DNA of 44,749 nucleotides. It comes from Planctomycetota bacterium (lineage in GTDB: Bacteria > Planctomycetota > Phycisphaerae > WQYP01). The translations under genes and the position numbers were made by a program. The stretch spans positions 1 to 44,749 of the forward strand of contig JAJZDN010000031.1 of NCBI GenBank assembly GCA_021805985.1. Direction: 5' to 3'. Of this stretch, positions 18,118 to 26,400 are shown piece after piece (the first letter of the stretch is position 1; every line of letters begins with the position of its first letter). The notes under the pieces were generated by a model, which searched no databases, was not told where the DNA came from, and was given only the letters and a program-made list of their open reading frames with translations.

Positions 18118-18654
18118 CTACCGGCCGGGAGACCTCGCGTTACGCCGGCGTATAACAATCCATATCACGAGCACCACAGATCCCAATAATCCCCCGCAGT
18201 AAGACATCAGATGGGCGCAGAAATCTGTCATTTCCCGCCGGGCGACAAACAGTTTCGAGTCTGCCCTCCAAGCGTGATAGCCCCAAAATCCGCCCGCCAC
18301 CGCCATCAGGGCCATAACACCGAATACCACCAGCAGTGACTTAAATAAATCGCGTGCGGAAATGCGGGGGCTGTTACCGGCCTGCGCAGCAATGGCGATC
18401 ATCGTCCCCAGAACTGTAGCCAAGGGAACCGTTGCCACGATCCCCCAGGCAAACGCCAGAACCGTCGGGCTGGAACTATGAAATATTGCCGGATAGCCCA
18501 AATCCGGATGGTCAACATTGAAATACGCCGGATAAATCCGCGCAGTGATTTGATCATGAACAATGCCGTAGAGTGCCGCCATTAGCACAATGAGCCCCAG
18601 AATCCGAAACATCTCACGGCCCGGATCAGCTTGATTGCTCCCGCGTGTTTTCAT
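18118..18654 (-). CDS. conserved four-helix membrane protein of unknown function
   Basis: A 178-residue protein with membrane helices near 16-33, 63-90, 107-128 and 150-170. The segment YGIVHDQITARIYPAYFNVDHP followed by SPTVLAFAWGIVATVPLATVLGTMIAIAA belongs to a family I recall from planctomycetes and verrucomicrobia, where proteins begin YGIVHDQ-T-R and carry the SPT-L-W-GV-AT block; no function is known to me. AAGGGG lies five bases before ATG 18654. It is on the same strand as the esterase but 166 bases upstream of it, so co-transcription is possible but not shown. Confidence 0.72.
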   Translation of the reverse strand: MKTRGSNQADPGREMFRILGLIVLMAALYGIVHDQITARIYPAYFNVDHPDLGYPAIFHSSSPTVLAFAWGIVATVPLATVLGTMIAIAAQAGNSPRISARDLFKSLLVVFGVMALMAVAGGFWGYHAWRADSKLFVARREMTDFCAHLMSYCGGLLGSVVLVIWIVIRRRNARSPGR

Positions 18655-18720
18655 CGCGACCCCTTAAATTCAATGGCTTACGCTACGGCGATTATTTTAC
18701 CTACAATCACAACGAGAGAA

Positions 18721-18749
18721 AACCGCGGATTGCGCTGATAACGCGGATG
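18721..18749. repeat. CGCGGAT-type dispersed repeat, copy a
   Basis: Reads ACCGCGGATTGCGC then TGATAACGCGGAT, two CGCGGAT cores about 18 bases apart. It belongs with the copies at 19021, 19657, 25356 and 25509. Cores vary but the CGCGGAT spacing recurs. Confidence 0.5.
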
Positions 18750-19020
18750 CGAGGGAATCGGGCTGCCGCCCGATACAGCAGTGAAAGGAGAGAGTTGAAA
18801 GTAGAGCAAACTCGGCTGGCAACAAAAGAGTGGCTGTCGCGGTAACAAAAAGCCTCCTGCGGTCTACTCTCCACTTTCCATTCTCAAGCCCGACTAGAGC
18901 AGGGACACTTTGGGATCGTTGGGTATGGGAGGCAGAAAAAAGTAGTTCTGAGTGCCATGACAATTATCAAATAACGCTTCGCCCAATGCATACGGAAGTC
19001 TCGGAGCACAGCCGCCCCTG

Positions 19021-19059
19021 TTTATCCGCGTAATCCGCGTAATTCGCGGTCTTTTTTAA
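19021..19059. repeat. CGCGGAT-type dispersed repeat, copy b
   Basis: Contains TTTATCCGCGTAATCCGCG, then TAATTCGCGG and a run of six T. Apart from one extra core it is nearly the same as copy c, including the trailing T-run. The two share orientation and bracket the hicB remnant. Confidence 0.6.
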
Positions 19060-19331
19060 AGTCTAATTGGCTCTGCATCTCACTTAGCGAGGTTTAATTT
19101 ATTTTATTGCGTTTTCCAGACTCGTATTCAGGACGCGGCCCCCTCAGCACGCCAACTCCGGGGGCCTGCGGATGCCACAGTGGCGGCGCTGGCTATAGCC
19201 GCGGCAGACGAAGACGCCTGCACCACAACATTCAACTTTGCGTTCATCCCACGAGCCTGTCCCAGCAATCGCCGGGTTGCGACGCGACAGAATTACCGCA
19301 GACAGATTTACCGCAGTTTGGCAGGTGCAGT

Positions 19332-19360
19332 TTGGCAGGGCAGGCCTGACATGTTAAAAT
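19332..19360 (+). promoter_or_regulatory. predicted promoter of hicB, leaderless arrangement
   Basis: TTGGCA at 19332-19337, exactly 17 bases, then TAAAAT at 19355-19360. The hicB ATG starts at 19368, seven bases after the -10 box, where transcription itself would begin. There is no Shine-Dalgarno sequence, in keeping with a leaderless mRNA. Confidence 0.5.
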
Positions 19361-19367
19361 AATTAAT

Positions 19368-19544
19368 ATGAAATTCATGACAGTCATAGAACGCGACGAA
19401 GATGGTAAATGGGTAATCGCATGCCCTTCCATTCCCGGTTGCGTCAGTCAGGGTGATACCCGGGACCAGGCGCTGGCCAATATCCGCGAGGCGATCGCCG
19501 CATGTTTGGAAGTGCGAGCGGAGCAGGGAATGCCCTTGACTTAA
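19368..19544 (+). CDS. hicB: HicB-family antitoxin-like protein, C-terminally shortened
   Basis: A 58-residue protein starting MKFMTVIERDEDGKWVIACP and continuing with SIPGCVSQGDTRDQALANI and REAIAACLEV, the compact HicB fold that neutralises the HicA mRNA interferase. In intact family members the chain runs on for a few more strand residues after G-PL; here a TAA follows directly after GMPLT. The next codon, in the same frame, begins the tail of hicA, so the end of hicB and most of hicA have been lost together. The protein is short enough to be missed by length-filtered gene finders. Whether it is still made is unknown; the promoter in front looks intact. Confidence 0.8.
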   Translation: MKFMTVIERDEDGKWVIACPSIPGCVSQGDTRDQALANIREAIAACLEVRAEQGMPLT

Positions 19545-19613
19545 GGCACATTGCGAAGCCTTGTGCGGTCCAGCGGTATGACGCTTGAAGAATTCTTGAG
19601 TTTGTTGTCATGA
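19545..19613 (+). pseudogene. hicA toxin remnant (C-terminal 22 codons)
   Basis: Directly after the hicB stop and in the same frame the sequence reads GTLRSLVRSSGMTLEEFLSLL, then Ser and a TGA. HicA proteins end in this way (GTL-x-IL-x-x-AGLT-EEFL-LL). The N-terminal part with the catalytic histidine (G-SH motif) is absent, so no active toxin can be made. An internal deletion that removed the hicB end and the hicA start explains the arrangement. Confidence 0.65.
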
Positions 19614-19656
19614 GCCAACCGTCAGCCTTTAGGCGATGGCAAAAGAAAGCCCTTCG

Positions 19657-19690
19657 TTTATCCGCGTAATCCGCGGTCTTTTTTACAGTC
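19657..19690. repeat. CGCGGAT-type dispersed repeat, copy c
   Basis: TTTATCCGCGTAATCCGCGG followed by TC and a run of six T, then ACAGTC. It is almost identical to copy b, 636 bases away, and ends just before the stop codon of the ChlI-like gene on the opposite strand. Confidence 0.6.
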
Positions 19691-19695
19691 CACGC

Positions 19696-21117
19696 TTATT
19701 TCCTGAAAAAAGTTTTTCCCGGCATATTCACTTTGCTCAGGCGGTTATTGACATACAAGCCCTCGAGAATAAATTCGCCGGCGCTAACAAGAGATGCGGG
19801 ATCATCGGCGGGCATACCCAATTTACCGGCCATGCGTGCAGCGGCGGCCTTCAGGCCTTTGATATGCGCGTAATTTTCCAGCATGGTGGCGGTAGAAACT
19901 TCATCACCCACCTGCAACGTCAAGCCGCCTTTGAATTGTTGGCAAATGTCATCAAAAGCATCCATATCGCCATGCCGGCTGAACACCAGCTTCACCGCTT
20001 CCCCGATCAGGGAGGTCACAAGTTTATCTTCCGCAGATTCGCCTTCCGCCAGCATGAGTTCAATTTTTCCCCGGCAACTGGCATGGATAAATGGTAAATC
20101 ATCCGTTCGCGCAGTGACCGTGTTTTCCCCATGAACAATGCCGCGCCGCTCGGCAGAGCTGACAAGATTTTCCGTATTGGTAATCGAACATCGAACGCTT
20201 ACGCCGCTGGCCTGATTAATATGTGGGCTTTGGCGCGCCAGGCGGACAAATTCCTCGAGAATTTCATGCATATAAAGCGGAACCGTCACCTTAACGCCGC
20301 TGTCGCGCTCCAGCCACGCATTTTCCTGCGTGATTTTAATGGCTTCTCCAATGGTATGCGGATAATGCGTTCGCACCACCGTGCCGATGCGGTCTTTAAG
20401 CGGTGTCACAATACGACCGCGATTGGTGTAATCTTCGGGGTTGGCGGAAAACACCATGCACAGATCCAGATCCAGGCGAATGGGGTAGCCGCGAATCTGC
20501 ACGTCGCGCTCTTCCAGCACGTTAAAAAGCCCAACTTGAATTTTCGGGGCCAGATCAGGCAGTTCATTCATGGCAAATATGCCGCGATTGCAGCGCGGAA
20601 TCAAGCCAAAGTGCATCGTAGTTTCATCTGATAAATACCGCCCCTGCGCATGGCGCACCAGATCAATTTCCCCGATTAAGTCGGCGATGGTGACATCGGG
20701 CGTGGCAAGCTTTTCATGGTAACGATTGCTGCGATGCACCCATTCTATGGCCGCGTTATCGCCTTGCTCGGCAATGATTTTTTTTCCCGAAGCCAAATGC
20801 GGGTCCAGCGGATCATCCGGTATTTCACATTGTGCCAGAACGGGAATCCAGGGATCCAGTAAATCCGGCAGCATTCGCAGGAGCCGTGTTTTAGCCTGCC
20901 CGCGCAGGCCCAGAAACAGCATGTCATGCCGGCTCAAAATACCATTGACTATTTCGGGAATGACCGTTTCCCGGTAACCCACAATACCGGGAAATAACGG
21001 CTTGCCACTCCGCAGAGCAGCGATGACATTACGCCGCAACTCGTCTTTGACCGAACAGGGTTGATACGGCATTTTTTTTAATTCAGCTACGGTACGCGCG
21101 GAAGGGGCATTGGCCAT
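19696..21117 (-). CDS. ChlI/MoxR-like AAA+ ATPase (magnesium chelatase subunit I-like)
   Basis: A 473-residue AAA+ protein. Walker A is GLRGQAKT (70-77, with Ala where most have Gly). The segment GIFAMNELPDLAPKIQVGLFNVLEERDVQIRGYPIRL carries the Walker B/sensor region and ChlI-type hairpin, and VFSANPEDYTNRGRIVTPLKDRIG is the arginine-finger/sensor stretch of the BchI/MoxR group. Such ATPases work with a VWA-domain partner to insert metals or remodel proteins; no VWA gene is next to it, so the client is unknown. Chlorophyll synthesis is not implied. GAGGA five bases before ATG 21117 sets the start. A hairpin stands in the leader, 38 bases upstream. Confidence 0.85.
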   Translation of the reverse strand: MANAPSARTVAELKKMPYQPCSVKDELRRNVIAALRSGKPLFPGIVGYRETVIPEIVNGILSRHDMLFLGLRGQAKTRLLRMLPDLLDPWIPVLAQCEIPDDPLDPHLASGKKIIAEQGDNAAIEWVHRSNRYHEKLATPDVTIADLIGEIDLVRHAQGRYLSDETTMHFGLIPRCNRGIFAMNELPDLAPKIQVGLFNVLEERDVQIRGYPIRLDLDLCMVFSANPEDYTNRGRIVTPLKDRIGTVVRTHYPHTIGEAIKITQENAWLERDSGVKVTVPLYMHEILEEFVRLARQSPHINQASGVSVRCSITNTENLVSSAERRGIVHGENTVTARTDDLPFIHASCRGKIELMLAEGESAEDKLVTSLIGEAVKLVFSRHGDMDAFDDICQQFKGGLTLQVGDEVSTATMLENYAHIKGLKAAAARMAGKLGMPADDPASLVSAGEFILEGLYVNNRLSKVNMPGKTFFRK

Positions 21118-21154
21118 GTTTATCCTCATCACGTTCTACAATACGAATCTACTT

Positions 21155-21190
21155 ACTGCCACCGACCGTCCGTTACGCGTCGGCGGCAGT
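21155..21190 (-). promoter_or_regulatory. hairpin in the leader of the ChlI-like gene
   Basis: On the minus strand ACTGCCGCCGAC and GTCGGTGGCAGT form a 12-base-pair stem (one G-U pair) around a 12-base loop, 38 bases before the ATG. There is no T-run, so it is not a simple terminator; it could be a leader structure or an operator. Inference from symmetry only. Confidence 0.35.
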
Positions 21191-21315
21191 CGGTATTGGT
21201 TCATTTCTCCAATACACTCCAGATGTTAGCGCCCAGAGGCCAGAGAATCAATGGCGGAAACAGGATGTGGCTGGAATATTCAATCGGGTAGGCTGCCCCG
21301 CCAATGGGAAAGCCC

Positions 21316-21996
21316 CTAAATAATATTGATCGCCCGACCGGCAATTAACACCACGGTGCCCAGCGAAATAATGGCCTGTAACATCGTCAGGAGTTTTGCC
21401 CAGCGGGAAAGTACGGGCGTATCCGTTGGGGAGAAGGCCGTGCTGGTGGTAAAAGCGACGAATAAATAATCCAGAAATCGCGGCGACCAGGATGGATCGC
21501 CGTTTTTCATGGTCATTTGTGGAAATAAAAAACACCCCGTCTGATAGTGGCCGCGCGAAGCCCGCGCGTGCGGCCCCCCGCCATCCAGCCGCCAGTACCA
21601 GAAGGCGAAAACCAGCACGTTAATCATCCAAAGCATTCCTGCGGCCCTGAGCATCTGAACGGGCGTATCATGATGTGTTGGCAAATCCCGCACCAATGCA
21701 AATAGCGAATAGCCGGTGAATAGCGTAATTATCGCCGCGGAAATGTGACCGCAAATATGGCTGAGAAAAAAACGCTGCTGCACCCTGAAAATAATCAGTG
21801 GAATCAGCACGGCCGTAACCACAGCCAACAGCAGCCAGGGCGGACCTAGCATCATGGCCCGTGGCAACAACATGTACAATCCACACGTTGCCAATGTCGC
21901 CAGAAGCGGGACAGATAACGGTTCAATGGCCACATGGCCAGCCTCAGTTTGCGGCGTGCCTGCGGCATTATGCATGGGTGTTGTCACCTGTTTCAT
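21316..21996 (-). CDS. DUF1345-like integral membrane protein
   Basis: A 226-residue protein with about six membrane helices. The end, DYLFVAFTTSTAFSPTDTPVLSRWAKLLTMLQAIISLGTVVLIAGRAINII, matches the conserved C-terminal half of DUF1345-type membrane proteins (F-SPTD---L---AK-LM--Q), a region that looks like an ion-channel pore helix followed by an inner helix. Function is not established. The open frame begins at 22107, but the first 37 residues are not conserved. ATG 21996 has no Shine-Dalgarno sequence yet stands six bases after a perfect TATAAT, so a leaderless start is proposed; ATG 21975 with AGGTG eight bases upstream is the alternative. Confidence 0.65.
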   Translation of the reverse strand: MKQVTTPMHNAAGTPQTEAGHVAIEPLSVPLLATLATCGLYMLLPRAMMLGPPWLLLAVVTAVLIPLIIFRVQQRFFLSHICGHISAAIITLFTGYSLFALVRDLPTHHDTPVQMLRAAGMLWMINVLVFAFWYWRLDGGGPHARASRGHYQTGCFLFPQMTMKNGDPSWSPRFLDYLFVAFTTSTAFSPTDTPVLSRWAKLLTMLQAIISLGTVVLIAGRAINII

Positions 21997-22002
21997 GGCC
22001 CC

Positions 22003-22008
22003 ATTATA
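22003..22008 (-). promoter_or_regulatory. TATAAT -10 box next to the ATG of the DUF1345-like gene
   Basis: A perfect TATAAT ends six bases before ATG 21996. No good -35 hexamer is visible at 16-19 bases upstream, so the promoter assignment depends on the -10 box alone. Confidence 0.35.
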
Positions 22009-22123
22009 TCGGAAAAATGCGAACGGCGAGGGGAGTGGCGGCCAGCGATTGTGGAATCGGCATAGCCAAGCCGCGGAGCGCAACATAACCACCCTGCCAT
22101 TTCGCATCTAACTATCGGCTTTT

Positions 22124-22161
22124 TTAGCTCAATGCGGCAGCGTTGCGTTCGCAGCGGAAAT
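22124..22161. repeat. 38-bp dispersed repeat, copy B
   Basis: Shares 32 of 38 bases with 16617-16654. Here it covers the last ten codons and the stop of the AMP ligase gene (minus strand ISAANATLPH then TGA), so the repeat supplies the end of a protein. Confidence 0.6.
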
Positions 22162-23475
22162 TCGTCGATCAATAAATCGTGCAGGTTTGCGAGGGTTGGC
22201 CGTGCTTTGCAGTTCGCGGATAGCAGAGATACTGGAAAAGATAATTTTTGGCTGAACTTTTAACAGCGCCCGAACAGTTAAGGCCAAGCGATCGCGGATG
22301 GCTGAACTGTTTTTGATTAAACATACGTGCAGTTCTATGCGATCACTTAAATCATGCTCACGATGCGCGATAATGGCATAGTCGCGCACCTCGCTGATCC
22401 CGTTCAGGCAGTCGGCAATGGCAGAGGGAAACAGGCTGGACCCACGCACCTTTAGCAATTGCCGCTTCCGTCCCACGATCGGTCCGAGGCGCGGTGTGGT
22501 GCGGCCGCAGGGGCACGGATCGGTATACAGTGCGGCTATATCGCCGGTGCAGAAGCGTACCAGCGGCATACCCTCCACGCCCAGCGGTGTAACCACTACC
22601 TCACCCATGGTGCCAGCGGCGACCGGCGCGCCTTGATCATCTATTATTTCCACGACCGCTAAGGCAGGATTCAAATGCCCCCCCACACACAATGGCCCTT
22701 CGGCAAAGGTGGAGCAGGTTTCCGTACACGCATACGTGCTAAGCGCGCATACCCCCAGATTATCCTTTAATCGCAACGCCAATGCATTGGGACTCAGGGC
22801 AGCGTTGCGTAAAGGCTCTCCAATCCCGATGACGGCCTGAATTTCCGAGGCTAGCGCGCCGCGGGATGCAGCACTTCCGGCACCAGCCAGCAGCGATGGA
22901 ACGGTGATGACAAACGTCCGGGTACCGCGCTGCAGGAGAGATTGCAAAATATCGATCTGCGCAGAATACGCCGCCCCCGCCCGAATGCAGGCTGCGCCTA
23001 ATTTCTGCGCGCCCAGCCAATAAGCCAAACCTGCAACAAACATACGATCCAGTGCCAAAGCTAAAATCAGAGTGTCACCTCGGCTTAGCCCCGCGATGTT
23101 CAACGCAACCGCCTCATTTTCTGCCAGGCGATGCAGATCCTTTTCGGTAAGTGGAACGCGCAGCGGCTTGCCGGTGGTACCGGAAGTGGTAACCCATTCC
23201 CGCACATGTTGGCTTTTGCAGGCAAAGGCGGCGTCGCCGGCGGCGGCCAGTTGATCTTTATGCGTCAGGGGAAATTCAACAAGATGGTTTAGCGATTTGA
23301 TGGTGCCGGGAAGCACCCCGGTGTAATAGGGCGACTTGCCCGCGTGGGCAATATGCCGGCGCAGGGCCTCAAGCTGCAGGGCCTGCCAGCGTTTTACCGG
23401 CCAGAATAAATGCGTGCCGACCTGCAGCGTCTGTCTTTTGCCTGATCTATTACCTATTGTGCCATTGTTTTTCAC
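22129..23475 (-). CDS. PaaK-like AMP-dependent acyl/aryl ligase
   Basis: Adenylate-forming enzyme of the phenylacetate-CoA ligase group, 448 residues, activating a carboxylic acid with ATP for transfer to CoA or a carrier protein. Motifs: WVTTSGTTGKPLRVPLT (P-loop-like, 94-110), STYACTETCSTFAEGP (aromatic/Glu box), RFCTGDIAALYTDPCPCGR (TGD plus the CPCG metal-like site), IVGRKRQLLKVRGSSLFPSAI (hinge and C-domain). It is the last gene of an operon after the MMPL exporter, 15 bases from that stop. In aryl-polyene and dialkylresorcinol clusters a similar AMP ligase loads the aromatic starter; that role here is inference. Start GTG 23475. Its last ten codons coincide with a dispersed repeat. Confidence 0.88.
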   Translation of the reverse strand: MKNNGTIGNRSGKRQTLQVGTHLFWPVKRWQALQLEALRRHIAHAGKSPYYTGVLPGTIKSLNHLVEFPLTHKDQLAAAGDAAFACKSQHVREWVTTSGTTGKPLRVPLTEKDLHRLAENEAVALNIAGLSRGDTLILALALDRMFVAGLAYWLGAQKLGAACIRAGAAYSAQIDILQSLLQRGTRTFVITVPSLLAGAGSAASRGALASEIQAVIGIGEPLRNAALSPNALALRLKDNLGVCALSTYACTETCSTFAEGPLCVGGHLNPALAVVEIIDDQGAPVAAGTMGEVVVTPLGVEGMPLVRFCTGDIAALYTDPCPCGRTTPRLGPIVGRKRQLLKVRGSSLFPSAIADCLNGISEVRDYAIIAHREHDLSDRIELHVCLIKNSSAIRDRLALTVRALLKVQPKIIFSSISAIRELQSTANPRKPARFIDRRISAANATLPH

Positions 23476-23490
23476 AGGGTGTCCCGAATA

Positions 23491-26400
23491 CTATTTCGAA
23501 TCAAAGTTTATAGTCAACAGCAAACAATGGCCAGCATCCCAGATAATTACTTTTTGCGGAACATAGCCACGTTGATAGTGCAAATATTGCATTTCAAGGT
23601 TCTCACGCGAATGGCAAATACGGCAGAGGTGCAACTTTCCAGCCGACCCGGCAAACAGGTAATGGGTCTGATGAAGCGTTCCGGAAAGTACGTGCGTGCC
23701 CTTCCTGAGAGTCATCGTCTGGAGCGCCGCCATCGCAGGCAGGCGCAGCGCTAAAGCGGTATCCACCCCAATTTGCCGCGCCAGTGTTTCCGGAAGAGCT
23801 GCGGCCTTGTGCAGCACCTGACAAATGTTTGGTGTAACCCGCACGTCACAAAGCAATGTTCCAAATTCTGAAGCACACGTTACCCGCAGCGTGCCCAGCG
23901 ATTTCCCTTTTATTCTGCCGATCATGCTTACGCGATGACCATGCCAATTTACCGCCGCAAAAAATTGCCGATCCCATTGGCGTGGAAATTTTGCCAGAGC
24001 ATGGTGTGCCGCATCGCGGGTTGGCGGAGGATCTGTCGGAGGGCGATACGCCTGCGGCGGCGGCACGCTGCAACAACCTCCCAGAAGACCGACCACCAGA
24101 ATCACCAGCGCCAAAACCACAACGATTCGCCAGGCATTTAATACCGTCAAATAAATCCGTTTGTTCCTGGGGGATGCCGGTGGATTAAGAACAATCCTTA
24201 CCAGCGGCCCTACGACAAAATAACTCGCCAGATAGCCGCCCAGAATTCCCGCAGTCAGCGTCATGCCAATCCAATGCAGCACGGGGTGACCCGCCAGAAT
24301 CATTGCTGCGGTGCCCAGAATCGTCGTTGCGGCGCACAGAAATGTTGCGGAACTGCGATTTTGTAGTGTGGCGCCGCTGGGACCCAGGGACGGATCGCTG
24401 GCGGCATAAATGCCATAATCTACAGCCACCCCCATGGTAAAAAGTATCGGCACCAGACAAAGAAGGTTTAAGCCCCCGCCCCACCACTGCGCCACGCCCA
24501 GCAGCCAGATAAAGCCGATGCCCAGAGAAAGAACAGCGATAGCCGCAACGTCCAGCCGTCGAAAATAGATCCACATGGGAATCAAAATAAACAGTATCAC
24601 CCAGGGGAACAAGCGCTTGGCTTCCAACTGGGCATGATGCGATGCATTGAGATACAGCACCTGCCCGCAAATGATGGAAACGCCGGGAACGCCATGCCGT
24701 ACATCGGCAGCCCATAGCGTGGCAAGCTTTGGCGACAGAGATGTATTGAGTTCCACCGTCGAAGAAATGGAAATGTCACGCGGGAGAATAGCGATGACGC
24801 CCGGAAATAGCGTTGCCGGCGATTGCTGCAATCGATGCATCGCGGCCGCATTCTCGTGCTTGGATTCCCATGACTTGAGTGTGGAATCGAAAGCGCTTGC
24901 GCGCAAGCCATTGGCGATAGCGGCGTGCGCCAGGAGCACTCGAGCATGGGCTATTTGTTCAGGCGTAAAAAACGCCCGCCATGCGTCTAACCGCCTTTGC
25001 GCGGTAAGTGCATCGGGAAGAATGGCAGATGCTGTGGTATATCCGGCAATTAATCGCTTAGCCTGCAGCACGCCAAGCAGATGATTTAATGCGTGCAGTT
25101 GCGCCAACGCCCGATCAGCGGACGCCTGGTGAATCGTAATCACCCCCGATTGCCGCAAATGCCCCCATACGGCCGAAAATTTGGCTTCGTCATGCTTAAG
25201 TGCCATCGATGAACCATCTAAGGATTGCCCGTTGGTGGTATAGCCCACGGCGATCGCCCGGCTTCCCAGCCATAGCGTACTGACAACAAAGGCCGATGTT
25301 GCGATGAACTTCAGTAATCCGGGATGAAGCCATTGATTCAAGCGGCGCGACAAGTACCGCGGATTTCGCGGATCACGCGGATTACCAGAGGGCGCTACCC
25401 GGTTGTTCGGGCTATAATCAACCACATTCCCCCGTTCGGATTCCGGTGCGATCTCATGAGTTAAAGATGCTTTCTGCGCTTTGATCAGTTCGCCACCACC
25501 GCGAACTATTTTATCCGCGCTATTTACGTAATCCGCGGCCCGGCATACCCAAGCCCCCAGATAAGCCGGTAAAACCAGAAATGTCACCAGCCAGATACAG
25601 CCAGTGGCCCCGGCAATAAAAAGTCCCAGCGTCTGTAACCCCGGGGCGGAACTCGCGGCCAAAGCTCCGTAACCTGTCATGCTGGTACATACACTCATGG
25701 AGATGGGACCAAATAAATCCCTGGCGGCTAAAGCCGGCATATCAGTTTCGTACCGCCCGGCCTGTTTTACGCGCCTCTGCAATGCCGCAATAAGCTGAAT
25801 GCCGTAATCGGTAGTGGCCCCGCAGAGCAAACCATCAAACCCCAGGACGATCAACGGAATATGCAGGCGGAACAGACCCGCAAGGCCCAATGCGGCACCC
25901 AGCCCTACCATGGGCGGAATCATGCAGAGAACCACCGAACCAACACGGCGGAAATACCACGCGATAACCCCGGCCACCAGCAGCGATCCTAGAATTGAAA
26001 TCATTTTCAGATTGCGCTTTACCAGCCGCTGATTCTCAACAAAGTTACGATAAGGCCCCACGATCCAGACGCGTAAAGCCGGCATTTGCTTTTTCACTGA
26101 GGCAATCGCGGTGCGAATGGTGGCGAGCATTTTTTCCGACGCCGCGACATTCTCAGGTCTGAAGGGAGGCACCAGGATCATCATCGCATGGCGGCCATCG
26201 GCACTGACCAGCAGCGGGCCGGAAAAGTGTGATCCCGCCCCCGCATGAACGGATTTAAATTGCGCCCGCAGCAGTTGCCGCATGTCCAGTGGATCAGCCT
26301 GCAATTCTCCGGCCACAATTTGCCCGGCCGGTCCCGCGATTTTCTGCACCTGCCGGTGAAAATAATGATCCAGCCAAGTGAACGACAGCCGGCGGCGGAG

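Larger units (their letters stand above)
18655..19331. other. repeat-containing gap of about 680 bases without a gene
   Basis: No frame here has a ribosome site plus a recognisable domain. The short frames at 18645-18845, 18697-18963 and 19107-19349 have unusual composition and no counterpart I know. The stretch contains two copies of the CGCGGATTA-type repeat (18721-18749 and 19021-19059), which suggests decayed or mobile intergenic sequence. Confidence 0.5.

Noticed and set aside
18697-18963. 88-codon minus-strand frame in the repeat-rich gap
   Set aside because: Contains repeat-derived sequence and has no ribosome site or known relatives.
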